Assembly (NCBI GenBank): GCA_009746045.1 | Contig: RPFO01000041.1 | Location: 3,875,954-3,939,953 of the forward strand | Source of the DNA: Mesostigma viride | Taxonomy: Eukaryota > Streptophyta > Mesostigmatophyceae > Mesostigmatales > Mesostigmataceae | Reading direction: 5' to 3' | DNA length: 64,000 bases | In this document: in pieces, positions 46,995-56,297 of the stretch | Numbering within the stretch: position 1 is the first letter of the stretch | Layout of the letters: every line of letters starts with the position of its first letter | Position numbers and translations under genes: made by a program | Notes under the pieces: generated by a model | Seen by the model: only the letters and a program-made list of their open reading frames with translations | The model's database searches: none | What the model was told of the DNA's origin: nothing

Positions 46995-47177
46995 CTCTTG
47001 TTCCCGCATTCACGTATAGAAGAAACTCCGTTCAAAGAACCCCGATACTTTTTATGCGCAAACCTTTTAGCTAAGGTTAACGCTTATTCTTACATCCTGC
47101 GCAGGATGTAAGAATATGCGTTAACCTTAGCTAAAAGGTTTGCGCATAAAAAGTATAAGCATTAGCTTGTACAACTA

Positions 47178-47475
47178 TCTGAGTACGTGGAACAGGTGCC
47201 CCACCTTGCCGCGTAGGTGGGACAGTCCCATCCAAAATCCGAGTACGTGGAACATGTGGCCCACCTTGCTGCGTAGGTGGAACAGTCCCATCCAAAATCT
47301 GAGTACGAGGAACAGGTGCCCCACCTTGCTGCGTAGGTGGAACAGTCCCATCCGAAATCTGAGTACGTGGAACAGGTGCCCCACCTTGCTGCGTTGAGTT
47401 GCTGCGTTGGTGGGACTGGCTCTTCCAAAATCTGAGTACGTGGAACAGGTGGCCCACCTTGCTGTGTTGGTCGGT
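47178..47475 (+). repeat. 60-bp tandem repeat, about five units
   Basis: Units contain GAGTACGTGGAACAGGTG, CCCCACCTTGCTGCG and AGGTGG(G/A)ACAGTCCCATCC. The long frames on both strands are periodic by-products because 60 is divisible by three. Confidence 0.9.
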
Positions 47476-47741
47476 GGGCTGTCGCATCCACAATAACCGT
47501 ACATCAGTACACGTGGCACTGTAGGCGCCCCACCTTATGAATTCCCCTTCTGCCGGCGTAATTAACATGGTATACTGTAAGGAGGTGAGAGAGGCACATG
47601 CTGGCTACGTACAGTACGTTGGCACGTGACTTTTGTTAGAGAGTGCTAGTCAGCTGCATCAGTTAATGATCAATTAACTAATTATTGAACACGTGACTGC
47701 ATCCGTGGTCTGAGGACTCTAACTATATACGGTGAGCCGCT

Positions 47742-48292
47742 ATGGCGAGCGGCTCAGGCGAGCCGGAGTGCAGTCCATCATCCGCAGGGCCAGCTGTCGG
47801 CGGCCCGGGTGATGCCCCCGCATGCGCAGGTCTGGACCTGCAAGCTTTCTTGTGCCGCATGTCACCGAGGACGAGGGAAAAGCAACTACGACAGGCAGGG
47901 CTAACCACGGCATCAGAAGCGGGGCTGGTAAACTCCGACAAACCAGCTGACAAGGGCGAAAAAGTAAGCCGTGCGCCGCGAGATGAAATTACGTTCAGGG
48001 ATATGCGCACCAAGCGGAAGATTCTGGACGCCTTTCACGAGAGCGGATTGTCGCAGCGCCAATTCTGCAAAACTAGCGACCCCCCCATCCCGATTTCAAC
48101 CTTCAACCGCATGCTCACAGAGGAGGCGGCCATCAAGGCTGCAGCAGACAACCCCAAGCTAGCGGGAAGAAGTGCCCAAGTCGTGTCAGAAACCCGACTA
48201 CGGCCAAGTTTCCCTTGGTGGAGAAAGAGGTGGCCACTGAGATTCGCGAGTATCGGAGCAAGGGGTACATGGTCAACCGCGCGCTTGTGCGC
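47742..48292 (+). CDS. Transposase exon 1 (HTH region)
   Basis: Begins at ATG 47742 (MASGSGEPECSPSSAG) and ends GTGCGC|GTAAGT at 48292. The first frame carries the N-terminal HTH to about 48165. The CENP-B-like HTH (FPLVEKEVATEIREYRSKGY) is in a shifted frame that alone matches the phase of exon 2, so one indel near 48150-48180 separates them. Confidence 0.7.
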
Positions 48293-48721
48293 GTAAGTTT
48301 ATTTCCATCATAATTGTCGGTATTTTTCCTGCTGCATTTTGTACATGTCGCACTAGTTTGCTGAGTTTCGATTGTTTCATGAGTATGCATGCAGCCCGGC
48401 CCCGTGAGAATTCGACGTGGAAGAGCCGAAAGTATGTAATGGTCTTCTTCGTTGCATGCAGCCAAATGATGCAGCGTAACCACCCAGCAACGGGTGATCA
48501 TGAATTATGTAAGGGTTGGAAACTAGCAGTCTTGCTCATTTCTTGGCGATATCCCAGCTGCCCCCCCTTTATTTGAAAGATATTGCTCATGATGCAGGGC
48601 AATGTCACGAGATAATCAGTTGGGCTTAAGCAGCTACCTGCACCAAAGAAACCTTTTTTGCTGCCTAAAATGTTCTTCTTGTCCTGTTTTAATATTTGTT
48701 TGTGCAATGCATGTTGTGCAG

Positions 48722-49273
48722 AACATGATGTTCAAGTCCATGCGCAAGCTTCACCCCGAGAACGCGAAAATTTTCGTGTGCAGCGACGGCTTCTTGACCA
48801 AGTTTCGGCTCAGGCACGGCTTCACAACCCGCCTTCGCACCAATGTGAAGTCCCAGGCACGCTCAGCTGAGGAGAAGATGGCGACCATGCAAGGGTTCGT
48901 CGAGAGGGTGCAAGGCTACCTCGTGTCCATGCCTCACAAGGGCAGCGCGGACCATCCGGTCAACGAATTCGACGAGTTGTGGGGCAACTTCCCATCGTGG
49001 CTCAGATGGTGCTTCGATGAAACTCCCGCAACTTTCAACAACCCTGCAAGAGAGACGTGGGACGAGAAGGGGGAAAAGGAGGTGTGGGTGGCAGGCCAGG
49101 CGGGTTCAGCATCGGACAAACGCTGGTGCACATTCATCATCCCCTACAGCGCAGGGAAGGGCCCACACTCACCCGTCATGCAGCCACGCCCCGCAGTGAT
49201 CTTCGGCGGCGCAGGGAACGTCATGGCTTCAGAGAAGGACAGCTACCACCTCGACGTGGACGTCTATTTCCAG
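48722..49273 (+). CDS. Transposase exon 2 (end of HTH, first catalytic Asp)
   Basis: Starts after TTGTGCAG with NMMFKSMRKLHPENAK, includes SDGFLTKFRLRHGFTTRL and the first catalytic block WCFDETPATFN, and ends DVDVYFQ at CAG|GCATGT, a possible GC-AG donor. Confidence 0.75.
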
Positions 49274-49447
49274 GCATGTCCGCCTTCATGTTATAATTAT
49301 ACGTGCATTATTATTTTATTACATTATTACGTACATTCAGACTGTGTACCACTCATCTGAAAATATTGTATGTATGCCAACCTCACCTCCAGCATTTTTT
49401 TCGTCTAGCAGTATGTAGGGTAATTTTATATTTTCACTATTACTACT

Positions 49448-50050
49448 AGTTAGCATTTTGGGCAACCAATATGCTAAGTGGACGCAGTTTGGAAAGACCT
49501 TTCCAACGCCGTGCTGACCGCCTGAAACAGACAAGGGACGAGAAAGATATCAAGTCCTGAAGTCCTAGCCATCCGTGGCCGACTAGAGTGCAGTCCTCTG
49601 GCATAGTGGACAGGACACGTGACTGTGGTCCACGTAGATCAGAGGAGCAGCAGCCTGTGACTGGTGGAATACTGGAGCTGGCACAGGTCTGCAAGGATAC
49701 TAGGCCTTGCAGGCTTGTGACAGGTCCTGTACTTCCTAGGTTGCAGAGTCTAGGCAAATCCAGTTCGTCCTGGCGCTGCACTGATGCCAGTGGACGTTGA
49801 GGATTTGCTTGCACGCCTGCACGTGCCTCGTCACACCGATGGGAACGAGGAACAACGCAAGGATATAGCTTGGTCATGGGGGATGACCAGCTATCTCGGA
49901 AAGCACGAACCGTGGGTGCCACCTTGGTCGTGGAAGTGCCCATTGTGGTCGTGGCCTGGTGAACAGATTTAAGGTTGCTGCCTTGCAACATTGGCTAAGA
50001 CGCGCTGTGAAAGATCAAGAGCTCACGTACGTTGGGAGCTCTTTCTAACT
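49448..50050 (+). repeat. 5' LTR
   Basis: 603 bp, AGTTAG...CTAACT. No tRNA-complementary primer-binding site of the usual TGG type was seen directly after it. Confidence 0.92.
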
Positions 50051-50075
50051 CGTATTATTGTCTCCTTACTTCTTC

Positions 50076-51263
50076 ATGTCCAACGTGCCGAGGGAACAGG
50101 CCATTGAGCCTTCGCAAAGCCAGAGCTCGCAGCCGCAGCTTCGGGTAGGAGCCCCGGAGCGATCACGACCTTTTCATCCCTACGCTCATCCGAGCACCGC
50201 ATCAACCTTCGTCCAGGCGGCGTACCTGGCAAGGGGGCTGGCGAAGAAAGGTTGGGTAGCAGTTTGCGGAACTGCAGCAGGGCCGGCGGCGAGCGACCCC
50301 ATTGTGATGCAGATTGAGGCTTCGACAGCTCCCGGCGAATTGTCGCGAGAGGCCGTCGAAAAGTTTGTGTCAATACGGGACGAGCTGTCCTCGACCATTT
50401 ACGGTCTGGAGGTGGCTCACCAGGGCGGGCACGTGACCGTGTCGCAGCTGGATTTGGCGCGGGAGGCACTGGGCCAGATCGTGGCCATTGGACTGGGAGC
50501 AGCGCGACTGTTCAACCATCAGGTGGCAACGTCTGTGCTGGGCGCGGGAGTTGAAGTCCCGGACGTGATCAGGCAAGCGCAGGCGCGCGAAGTCGACAAC
50601 CCCTGGTCGTCGGCGGAGGTGGTTTCACAAACGTGCGAACACCTCGTGAACATTCTTTTGCAGGAGTCACGGGGTAACGCAGACCGGTGGGTGATAACCA
50701 CACGACCATTTGGGATTTGGTCAACACTCGACACACCGCGGGCGGCGGAACCAGACGCACACGATCCAGTGGTCGAGGTCATCACGGGTCGGGAGGTAAC
50801 GCCAGAAGACTTCCATTACCAATTCGTTGATCAGCCAGAGGGGATCATCGAACGTTCATCTCAGCAGATAGATCAAGGCGACGGTACCACAGAAGGGTAC
50901 GCTGCACGACGTCGTGCTGAGCTGCACGTCCCGCAAGAGCCCGAACACGACTACGGTGGTCGTGGGGCTTGCAACGACAAGCGGGGTGGTGGAACGCGGT
51001 GGGTGAGGAGCCTTGAGTGGGATCGCTCGAGTGGGAGCGAGCCCCGGATCCCAGTGGAAAAGTCTGCAGACGGGCGACCCGTTAGCAGAGTGTTTGGACC
51101 CTACGCCGACGGGGAGGACGCCGCTGGTAGCGACGAGGAGCGACCAGAGACGCCCATCGCAGCCACTGCTCAAGAGCGAGAGCTGGAGGCAGCGAACCAA
51201 GCAGGTGCTGAGTCAGTAGCTGGGACGGTGCCCACGGCATCCCCCAGCGACACCAGTGCTTGA
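50076..51263 (+). CDS. Extra ORF between LTR and gag (395 aa, unknown)
   Basis: Begins at ATG 50076, only 26 bases after the LTR (MSNVPREQAIEPSQSQSSQP), and stops at 51263, 53 bases before the gag ATG. A Gln/Ser/Pro-rich start is followed by a helical, Ala/Val-rich region (about residues 60-190: FVSIRDELSSTIYGLEVAHQ, LDLAREALGQIVAIGLGAAR, VIRQAQAREVDNPWSSAEVV), then a polar, acidic C-terminal half. No zinc knuckle, protease or other retroviral motif. Canonical copia elements begin with gag, so a full-length ORF here is unusual. It could be a second structural protein or a duplicated, diverged capsid gene. Confidence 0.7.
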   Translation: MSNVPREQAIEPSQSQSSQPQLRVGAPERSRPFHPYAHPSTASTFVQAAYLARGLAKKGWVAVCGTAAGPAASDPIVMQIEASTAPGELSREAVEKFVSIRDELSSTIYGLEVAHQGGHVTVSQLDLAREALGQIVAIGLGAARLFNHQVATSVLGAGVEVPDVIRQAQAREVDNPWSSAEVVSQTCEHLVNILLQESRGNADRWVITTRPFGIWSTLDTPRAAEPDAHDPVVEVITGREVTPEDFHYQFVDQPEGIIERSSQQIDQGDGTTEGYAARRRAELHVPQEPEHDYGGRGACNDKRGGGTRWVRSLEWDRSSGSEPRIPVEKSADGRPVSRVFGPYADGEDAAGSDEERPETPIAATAQERELEAANQAGAESVAGTVPTASPSDTSA

Positions 51264-51315
51264 GTCAGTTCTTCCTTTTCCTTCGCCTTTATTGTTGTGT
51301 CCCCACCTGTATATA

Positions 51316-52674
51316 ATGCCTCGTGGCAAACCGGGCGACGGCGACAAGGGCGAGGAGGGGGCACCGGCTGGAGAGAGCCAGGAGCCTGGGAAGGGCAAGG
51401 AGGCGCTGGTGGGAGAGGCGATCCCAGCCAGCGACGGCGATGGGGGAAAGCGACCAGGGAGCAAGAGGCGACACGAAGACTCGGTGGAGGAGGCGCGCAA
51501 GGCGCGGGCGCTGGGGGCATCTGATGCAATAACGGTGGCGAATGGGCAACCTGCCGTGGAGAAGCGTAAGAGGGACCCCTCTGCTGACGGCAATGGTAAG
51601 AGGCCTCATGTGGATGTGCTCTCCCCTGTGCCTGCTGGACCAAGTGGTGCTGTTGTTGTGACACCCGCTGTGGTGGAGCCAGTGAAGGCGCTGCCAGGGT
51701 CGAGACCTCACATGAGTGCTGTCACTGTTATGAATGGACAAAAGCCTCTTAACCCACCACTAGCACAGGAAGCTTTGGACAAGTGGCTAGAGGACATGGA
51801 GCTTGTTGTGTTCTCCGTGGACCCCACTGTCAACCTAGTGCAAGTGTTTCACTCGTCCACGTGCAACAGGGACTCGTCAGAGCGTGTCAGGGAGAAGGCT
51901 AGGACTGCTGTCAAGGATAAGATAACCTGGGCACAGTTCCTGGAAGGGTTGAGGGAAGAGTTCTCTGACAAGGTTCTCAACCTCACCAACTACTACAAGC
52001 ACCAGTATGACACCTTTGAGATAGTGGGCCCTGACATGGCAGAGGAATGGGCTAGGCTCAACCGTATCAGAGACAAGGGGGCCAAGTATGGCTTCCTGGT
52101 CACAGATAGGGCCTTGGCAGACTATTTCCTGGACCGTATGGGTTTGAGTGTGGATGGGAGGAACGGTGCCCGCATGTTTCTTAACCAGACTGATGGCTCC
52201 TTGCGTGCTCTGGAGCTTGTAATCCTCAGCATAAGGAAGCCAGAACCTGCCTGCAAGGCTATCCAGTCCCATGGCAGCAATGCCACCTCCGCTGTGCAGG
52301 GCCAAGGTGATGTCCCCGGGTACCCAGCCCGTGATGGGGCAAGGCCCAACAAGCGTAAGCGCTTCAGGCGCCAGAGGCAAGGGGCTCAGGGTGGCAAAGG
52401 TGCAGGTCCCCAAGGAGGGGTTGGGGGCCAGCAAGCTGGTGGTCAGCAGGGTAAGGGTGGCCAAGGGCAAGGCAAGGGCCAAGCTCAAGGCAACCAGGGC
52501 AAGCAGGGTGGGCAGCCTCAGGGAGGCCAGGGGAAGCCTGGCAAGGGTGGGGCTGGGTCTGGGAAGAAGGGTGGAGCATGTTTTGTGTGTGGCAAGGAAG
52601 GTCACTGGCGTCGTGAGTGTCCTGACAGGAAGGCCAAGCCTGCTGGGGCAGGAGGCCAGTCTGGGCAGCAGTGA
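51316..52674 (+). CDS. gag: Copia Gag with CCHC zinc knuckle
   Basis: Starts at ATG 51316 (MPRGKPGDGDKGEEGAPAGE) and is 452 residues. A charged N-terminal region precedes a capsid-like helical core (ALDKWLEDMELVVFSVDPTV to LTNYYKHQYDTFEIVGPDMA, about residues 150-290), then a basic RPNKRKRFRRQRQG stretch, a long Gly/Gln/Lys low-complexity tract, and one zinc knuckle CFVCGKEGHWRREC near the end. Gag packages the RNA in virus-like particles. The frame is intact. Pol starts in another phase after the stop, without a fused protease. Confidence 0.9.
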   Translation: MPRGKPGDGDKGEEGAPAGESQEPGKGKEALVGEAIPASDGDGGKRPGSKRRHEDSVEEARKARALGASDAITVANGQPAVEKRKRDPSADGNGKRPHVDVLSPVPAGPSGAVVVTPAVVEPVKALPGSRPHMSAVTVMNGQKPLNPPLAQEALDKWLEDMELVVFSVDPTVNLVQVFHSSTCNRDSSERVREKARTAVKDKITWAQFLEGLREEFSDKVLNLTNYYKHQYDTFEIVGPDMAEEWARLNRIRDKGAKYGFLVTDRALADYFLDRMGLSVDGRNGARMFLNQTDGSLRALELVILSIRKPEPACKAIQSHGSNATSAVQGQGDVPGYPARDGARPNKRKRFRRQRQGAQGGKGAGPQGGVGGQQAGGQQGKGGQGQGKGQAQGNQGKQGGQPQGGQGKPGKGGAGSGKKGGACFVCGKEGHWRRECPDRKAKPAGAGGQSGQQ

Positions 52675-52711
52675 CTAGCTACATCATCCCCTGTAAATAG
52701 TCAATCACCCC

Positions 52712-54718
52712 TTGGGGAAGGTGTGCTGGATGTACATAAGGACGGGGGGGTGCCCCTTGTGCAGCACCAAGGGTGTAAAGATGTTGTTCTTCCACTGGAT
52801 TACGGGGGGGTGCCCCTTGTGCAGCACCAAGGGTGTAAAGATGTTGTTCTTCCACTGGATTGCAATAACAATGCTGCAGCTGAATTCCCTATGCCTCATG
52901 CAGGTGGTGGGTCTCCAGCAGGTGCTGGCCTGGAGGGCCTTGCTGGAAGGGCCTGGAGCGGTCCAGGGTGCAGGGCCTGACTTGGGGCGTCAGGACGGCC
53001 TGCAGGGAAGCCCTGGAACCTCAGGAGTGGATCATGTGTCCCCACACACGGTTCAGACGTCTCGCCAGGTCAGTACTGACAGAGTGCTGAGCTATGCTGA
53101 GGCTGGCCATAGATTGCATCATATGTTTGGGCATTCTGGGCAGGCAGCAATGTTTGCTTGGAAGCTAGGTAGGGAGCCTCTGTGGGAGGCATGCCAGGCT
53201 GCTGCTGAGAATTGTGGTTGCCAGGAGAATGCTGTTCACCCACCTCAGTCCCATGCTAGGGAGCCTGCTAGGGAGCGTGGCGACATCCAGATGGATATCC
53301 AGCATATCAGGGGCTTGTATATATTGGTGGGGGTGGACAGGTTCAGCAGATACAGGCTGATAGACGTTCTGCCTGGTATGCAGGAGCACCACTTGTTGTT
53401 GGGTATGAAGGCCCTGATCCCAGGCTTTGGGGTGTGCAAGAGTGTGCAGGCAGACTTGCAGTTTGACTGTTTGCTCAAGCATCAGGACCAGCTGCCTTGT
53501 AAGCTGGTAGTAGTCCCCAGGGAGAGTCATGGGCAGCAAGGGGCTGTAGAGAGATCCATACGTGAAGTGAAGACAGTGGTGCTAGCAGCAGAGTCAGTGC
53601 CACTTGTGGCATCTGCCTTAGAGAGGGCAGCCTGGTGTAAGGGGATAGAAGAGCAGCTGAACCACAGGGTTAACTATTACTTTGATGGTGTGGCTGTCTC
53701 TCCCCTGGCCCTGCAGTATAGCTTGTTACCTGAGAACGTGGTGCAGGCCAGTCTTAGGAAGGCAGATAGGTTATTTGCCCAGCTGAGACGTAAGGACAAG
53801 AACTGGAATGTGCTGAGGCCTCAGGTGGGGCTGAAGGTCAGGATGTGGAAGGAACCATCTATTCCAGGCAAGCGGGGGAAGTGGCAGGATGGGGTTGTCA
53901 CTCGTGTGGAAGAAGCTAACAGATCTTGCCTGGTGGCTTTGGAAAAGGATCCAAGGCACGTGTACAGGTTGTCCTGGGCTCATGTCAAGGAAAGAAGGCC
54001 ACATGCAATCTGGCCTGCAGACGGGCCAGGCCCTCCCAGCTGGGTTGAGGAGCCAGGCCAGAGCCAGGCAGCAGCAGCTAACAATCCTCTGGTGGTGGAT
54101 GATGGTCTGTCCCTGCTGGAAGATGACGAGCAGGAGGAGGCTGCTGAAGCAACTGTCACAAGGCCAGAGGGGACGGGGCAGCCACCTAAGGCCCGGGGGC
54201 CTCTCATGGCGGACGTCATCCGAGCACTCATGCGCAGCAAACATGATCCCAAGGTATCCAAGCTCACGGGGTGGGGGTCGTGCTGGGCAGCTACAATGGA
54301 GGTAGATACCAACTCACAGGTGTCTGTCATCAGGGAAGAGGATGCTGTAGGCTTACAGATGTCCCATCCCAGTTGCCTTGCTGTGTCTGATTTCTCAGGA
54401 AAGGTGTCCATGAAGATCCTTGGGGAAGTGAGTGTGCCTATCTTAGGGGTGCCCACCACGTTCTGTGTGGTAGAGGGCTATCAGGGGCCTGCCATTCTGG
54501 GTCAGAACTTCTTGTGCATGCCAGGGGTTACTTTGACCTCTGATGAGTTGGCACTAGAAGGCAGGGGCAGCCTCCCCCTTGAAAGATATCACTATTCCCA
54601 GGGTCTTGCAGTGGCGGTGAAGGCTGTTAGGAGTCAGCCAGCTGAGGGTCCTCAAGGTCAGGAGCCCATAGCTGAGGACCTGTTGATAATCCCAACCACC
54701 TTTGATCCAGGCAGTTAG
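52712..54718 (+). CDS. pol: Copia Pol part 1: integrase followed by a retropepsin-like domain
   Basis: One frame of 668 codons. Integrase: zinc-binding region HRLHHMFGHSG with later CGC, then the DDE core with Asp in DIQMDIQHIRG, Asp in SVQADLQFD and Glu in GQQGAVERSIREVK (residues about 195, 248 and 280). After a C-terminal domain and an acidic linker comes MEVDTNSQVSVI (residues about 528-539) and later ILGQNFLCMPG (594-604). These match the active-site loop and the ILG-F motif of retropepsins, though the usual Asp-Thr-Gly reads Asp-Thr-Asn. In canonical Ty1/copia the protease precedes the integrase; here it follows. The frame stops at 54718. The usable start is unclear because only TTG/GTG open it. 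Confidence 0.8.
   Translation: MGKVCWMYIRTGGCPLCSTKGVKMLFFHWITGGCPLCSTKGVKMLFFHWIAITMLQLNSLCLMQVVGLQQVLAWRALLEGPGAVQGAGPDLGRQDGLQGSPGTSGVDHVSPHTVQTSRQVSTDRVLSYAEAGHRLHHMFGHSGQAAMFAWKLGREPLWEACQAAAENCGCQENAVHPPQSHAREPARERGDIQMDIQHIRGLYILVGVDRFSRYRLIDVLPGMQEHHLLLGMKALIPGFGVCKSVQADLQFDCLLKHQDQLPCKLVVVPRESHGQQGAVERSIREVKTVVLAAESVPLVASALERAAWCKGIEEQLNHRVNYYFDGVAVSPLALQYSLLPENVVQASLRKADRLFAQLRRKDKNWNVLRPQVGLKVRMWKEPSIPGKRGKWQDGVVTRVEEANRSCLVALEKDPRHVYRLSWAHVKERRPHAIWPADGPGPPSWVEEPGQSQAAAANNPLVVDDGLSLLEDDEQEEAAEATVTRPEGTGQPPKARGPLMADVIRALMRSKHDPKVSKLTGWGSCWAATMEVDTNSQVSVIREEDAVGLQMSHPSCLAVSDFSGKVSMKILGEVSVPILGVPTTFCVVEGYQGPAILGQNFLCMPGVTLTSDELALEGRGSLPLERYHYSQGLAVAVKAVRSQPAEGPQGQEPIAEDLLIIPTTFDPGS
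52742..52860 (+). repeat. 60-bp exact tandem duplication at the start of pol
   Basis: Two adjacent copies of a 60-bp block beginning ACGGGGGGGTGCCCCTTGTG and ending CCACTGGAT, seemingly identical. It lies where the protease would be expected in a canonical copia element. Confidence 0.95.
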
Positions 54719-55365
54719 GGGTAAACAGGTACCAGATAGCTGCTCACAGTCCTATTCCCTGGCGCCAGCTAGTCGAGATGATGCAGAGCCCCAAGATGGC
54801 TAAGGCATGGACTCTTGGCTTTGTTGCTTCTGGGCATGAGTGGATAGTTTCCAACTGTGCAGAACCTGTGGATGAGCTGCCAGAAGTTCACCAGCTGCTC
54901 AGATTGATGTTTGTCCTCAAGCTCAAGGAGGTAGATGGTGTCCAGGTGCCACATGTCAGACCAGTTGTAACCGAGTATCATGGCACTGGCCAGTTGTTAG
55001 ATGAGGAGCTCTATACTCCAGGGATGCTGCATGACACGTGGAGGATTCTGCTGTGTATATTTCTGTCTTTTCTGGTTAAGGGTGTGCCCTATAGCTCTGT
55101 GCTGATTGATTTCAAGAGGGCTTTTCTCAAGGGTGACCAAGATCAGGCTAGGCAGACTTGGAGAGATATCCCTCCTTTCTTTGTGACTGTACCTGCTGTA
55201 TGGAGAGCAGAGATAAAGGCCAGGTACCTGAGAATTCTGAAAGGGTTGGAAGGTCTCAGGTCCAGTCCCATTATCTGGAGAAAGAGCCTAGAGAAATTCT
55301 TGAAGAATACTTGTGGGTTTTCTGTGTCTCCAGTGGATCCCTGTTTGTTCCAAGGGTCCACAATG
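54719..55365 (+). CDS. pol: Copia Pol part 2: reverse transcriptase, N-terminal part
   Basis: The -1 frame relative to part 1 is open across the part 1 stop and continues IPWRQLVEMMQSPK, ARPVV-like HVRPVVTEYHGTG, LIDFKRAFLKGD (first catalytic Asp, near 55108), LEGLRSSPIIW and SPVDPCLFQ, the standard series of copia RT motifs. It runs out of phase near 55365; the frame itself stops at 55413. The two phase changes are either decay, sequencing errors or recoding sites; the near-identical LTRs argue against long decay. Confidence 0.8.
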
Positions 55366-56297
55366 GCCTTCCTGTCTTTGCCTCACTGCATGGTGATGAC
55401 CTGCATCTCATAGGTCCACCAGACTGGGTTGAGGCTGTCTTGGCTAAGATCCAGAAGCGGTTTGAGCTGGGTAAGATACAGCACATGGTGGAGAATGAGC
55501 CTATGGTCTTCTGTGGCATGCAGGCTACGTTGTTCCAAGCCAAGGGCTCGTGGTTCATCAGGATGGAGGGTGGTAAGGACTACCCACAGCAGATTGTAGA
55601 TGCATTGCAGGAGCCCATCACGCAGGCTAGGTGTGCTACCATCAGGGGCATGCTGGCATGGCTTGCAAGTATATGTGCCCCTGACTTGCTGGTTCTGAGT
55701 CGACTTACTGATTCCCAGCTGGTTGAGGTGGGTGCTGAGAGTGTGGTGCAGGCTGTCATGATGTCTCCCCCTCTCATACTGGGTCCTGTGGATTTGTACA
55801 AGCCCCTTGACATGGTTCTCTATGTGGACAGTTCTATGGATAATAGGAAGGTCACAGAGGTCAGGGGCAGGGCAGCAGCATTAGTTACCCTGGAGCAAGA
55901 TCACACCTCACTTGTTACCTGGTACAGTCGGTTGCAGAACAGGGTTACACCCAGCAGTGATATTGCTGAGTGCAGGGCAATCTGTGAAGGGCTGCATACT
56001 GCTCTTTACTTGAGGGAGCTCTTCTACCAGCTATGTCAAGTGGCTTCCTGTAGGTTGCAGCTGCACACACTGGTGAGGACTGATAGCATGGGCATGGTGC
56101 AATTTGTGCACAGGCAGCTGGCCAGGAGCAGGGACCTTGACTACTTGTTGCTCAAGGAGATGTCCTACCTAGCTCACATTGAACATGTGCCTGGTGTGGA
56201 CAACCCTGCAGATGCCCTCACCAAGCTGGAGGAGAAGGCGGAGAGGCAGTACCCCCTGCTCCGTGGGCTCATGGACCCCTTACACGGGCGGCCATAG
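55366..56297 (+). CDS. pol: Copia Pol part 3: RT active site and RNase H
   Basis: Frame joined by another -1 change. It has SLHGDDLHLIG (the catalytic Asp pair; copia usually has YVDD), KRFELGKIQHMVENEPMVFC and YPQQIVDALQ, then RNase H with MVLYVDSSMD, VTWYSRLQNRVTPSSDIAEC, LYLRELFYQL, RTDSMGMVQF, and the copia-type ending HIEHVPGVDNPADALTKLEE. It stops at 56297. RNase H removes the RNA template during cDNA synthesis. Confidence 0.85.

Larger units (their letters stand above)
43406..47045 (-). mobile_element. HUH (Rep) element, full-length copy (3640 bp), replitron-like
   Basis: Ends are defined three ways: the tandem junction with the derivative (CCCCGA|TTCATG at 43405/43406), the restored palindrome at the right end, and shared end blocks. 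Insertion lies between A and T (GCTTA^TACTT) without target duplication. Coding strand is minus: coiled-coil ORF (46638-46195), zinc-finger ORF (46198-45881), HUH Rep (45880-44924). The 5' part (43533-44370) is a GC-rich segment absent from the derivative. Helicase-less HUH transposons of algae and other eukaryotes are called replitrons; a single Rep domain and compact size would fit, but I cannot compare sequences. Confidence 0.8.
42808..47175. repeat. Second palindrome copy, split by insertion
   Basis: The first 20 bases of the left arm are at 42808-42827, and the remaining 130 bases (55 of the left arm and all 75 of the right arm) are at 47046-47175. Together they reproduce the 42411-42560 palindrome with one mismatch (CGCTTATT for CGCATATT). 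The intact copy therefore serves as the empty-site reference for the insertion between them. Confidence 0.9.

Noticed and set aside
47131-47568. Frames across the 60-bp array as a repeat protein
   Set aside because: Open in several frames on both strands because the period is divisible by three; no start context or domain.
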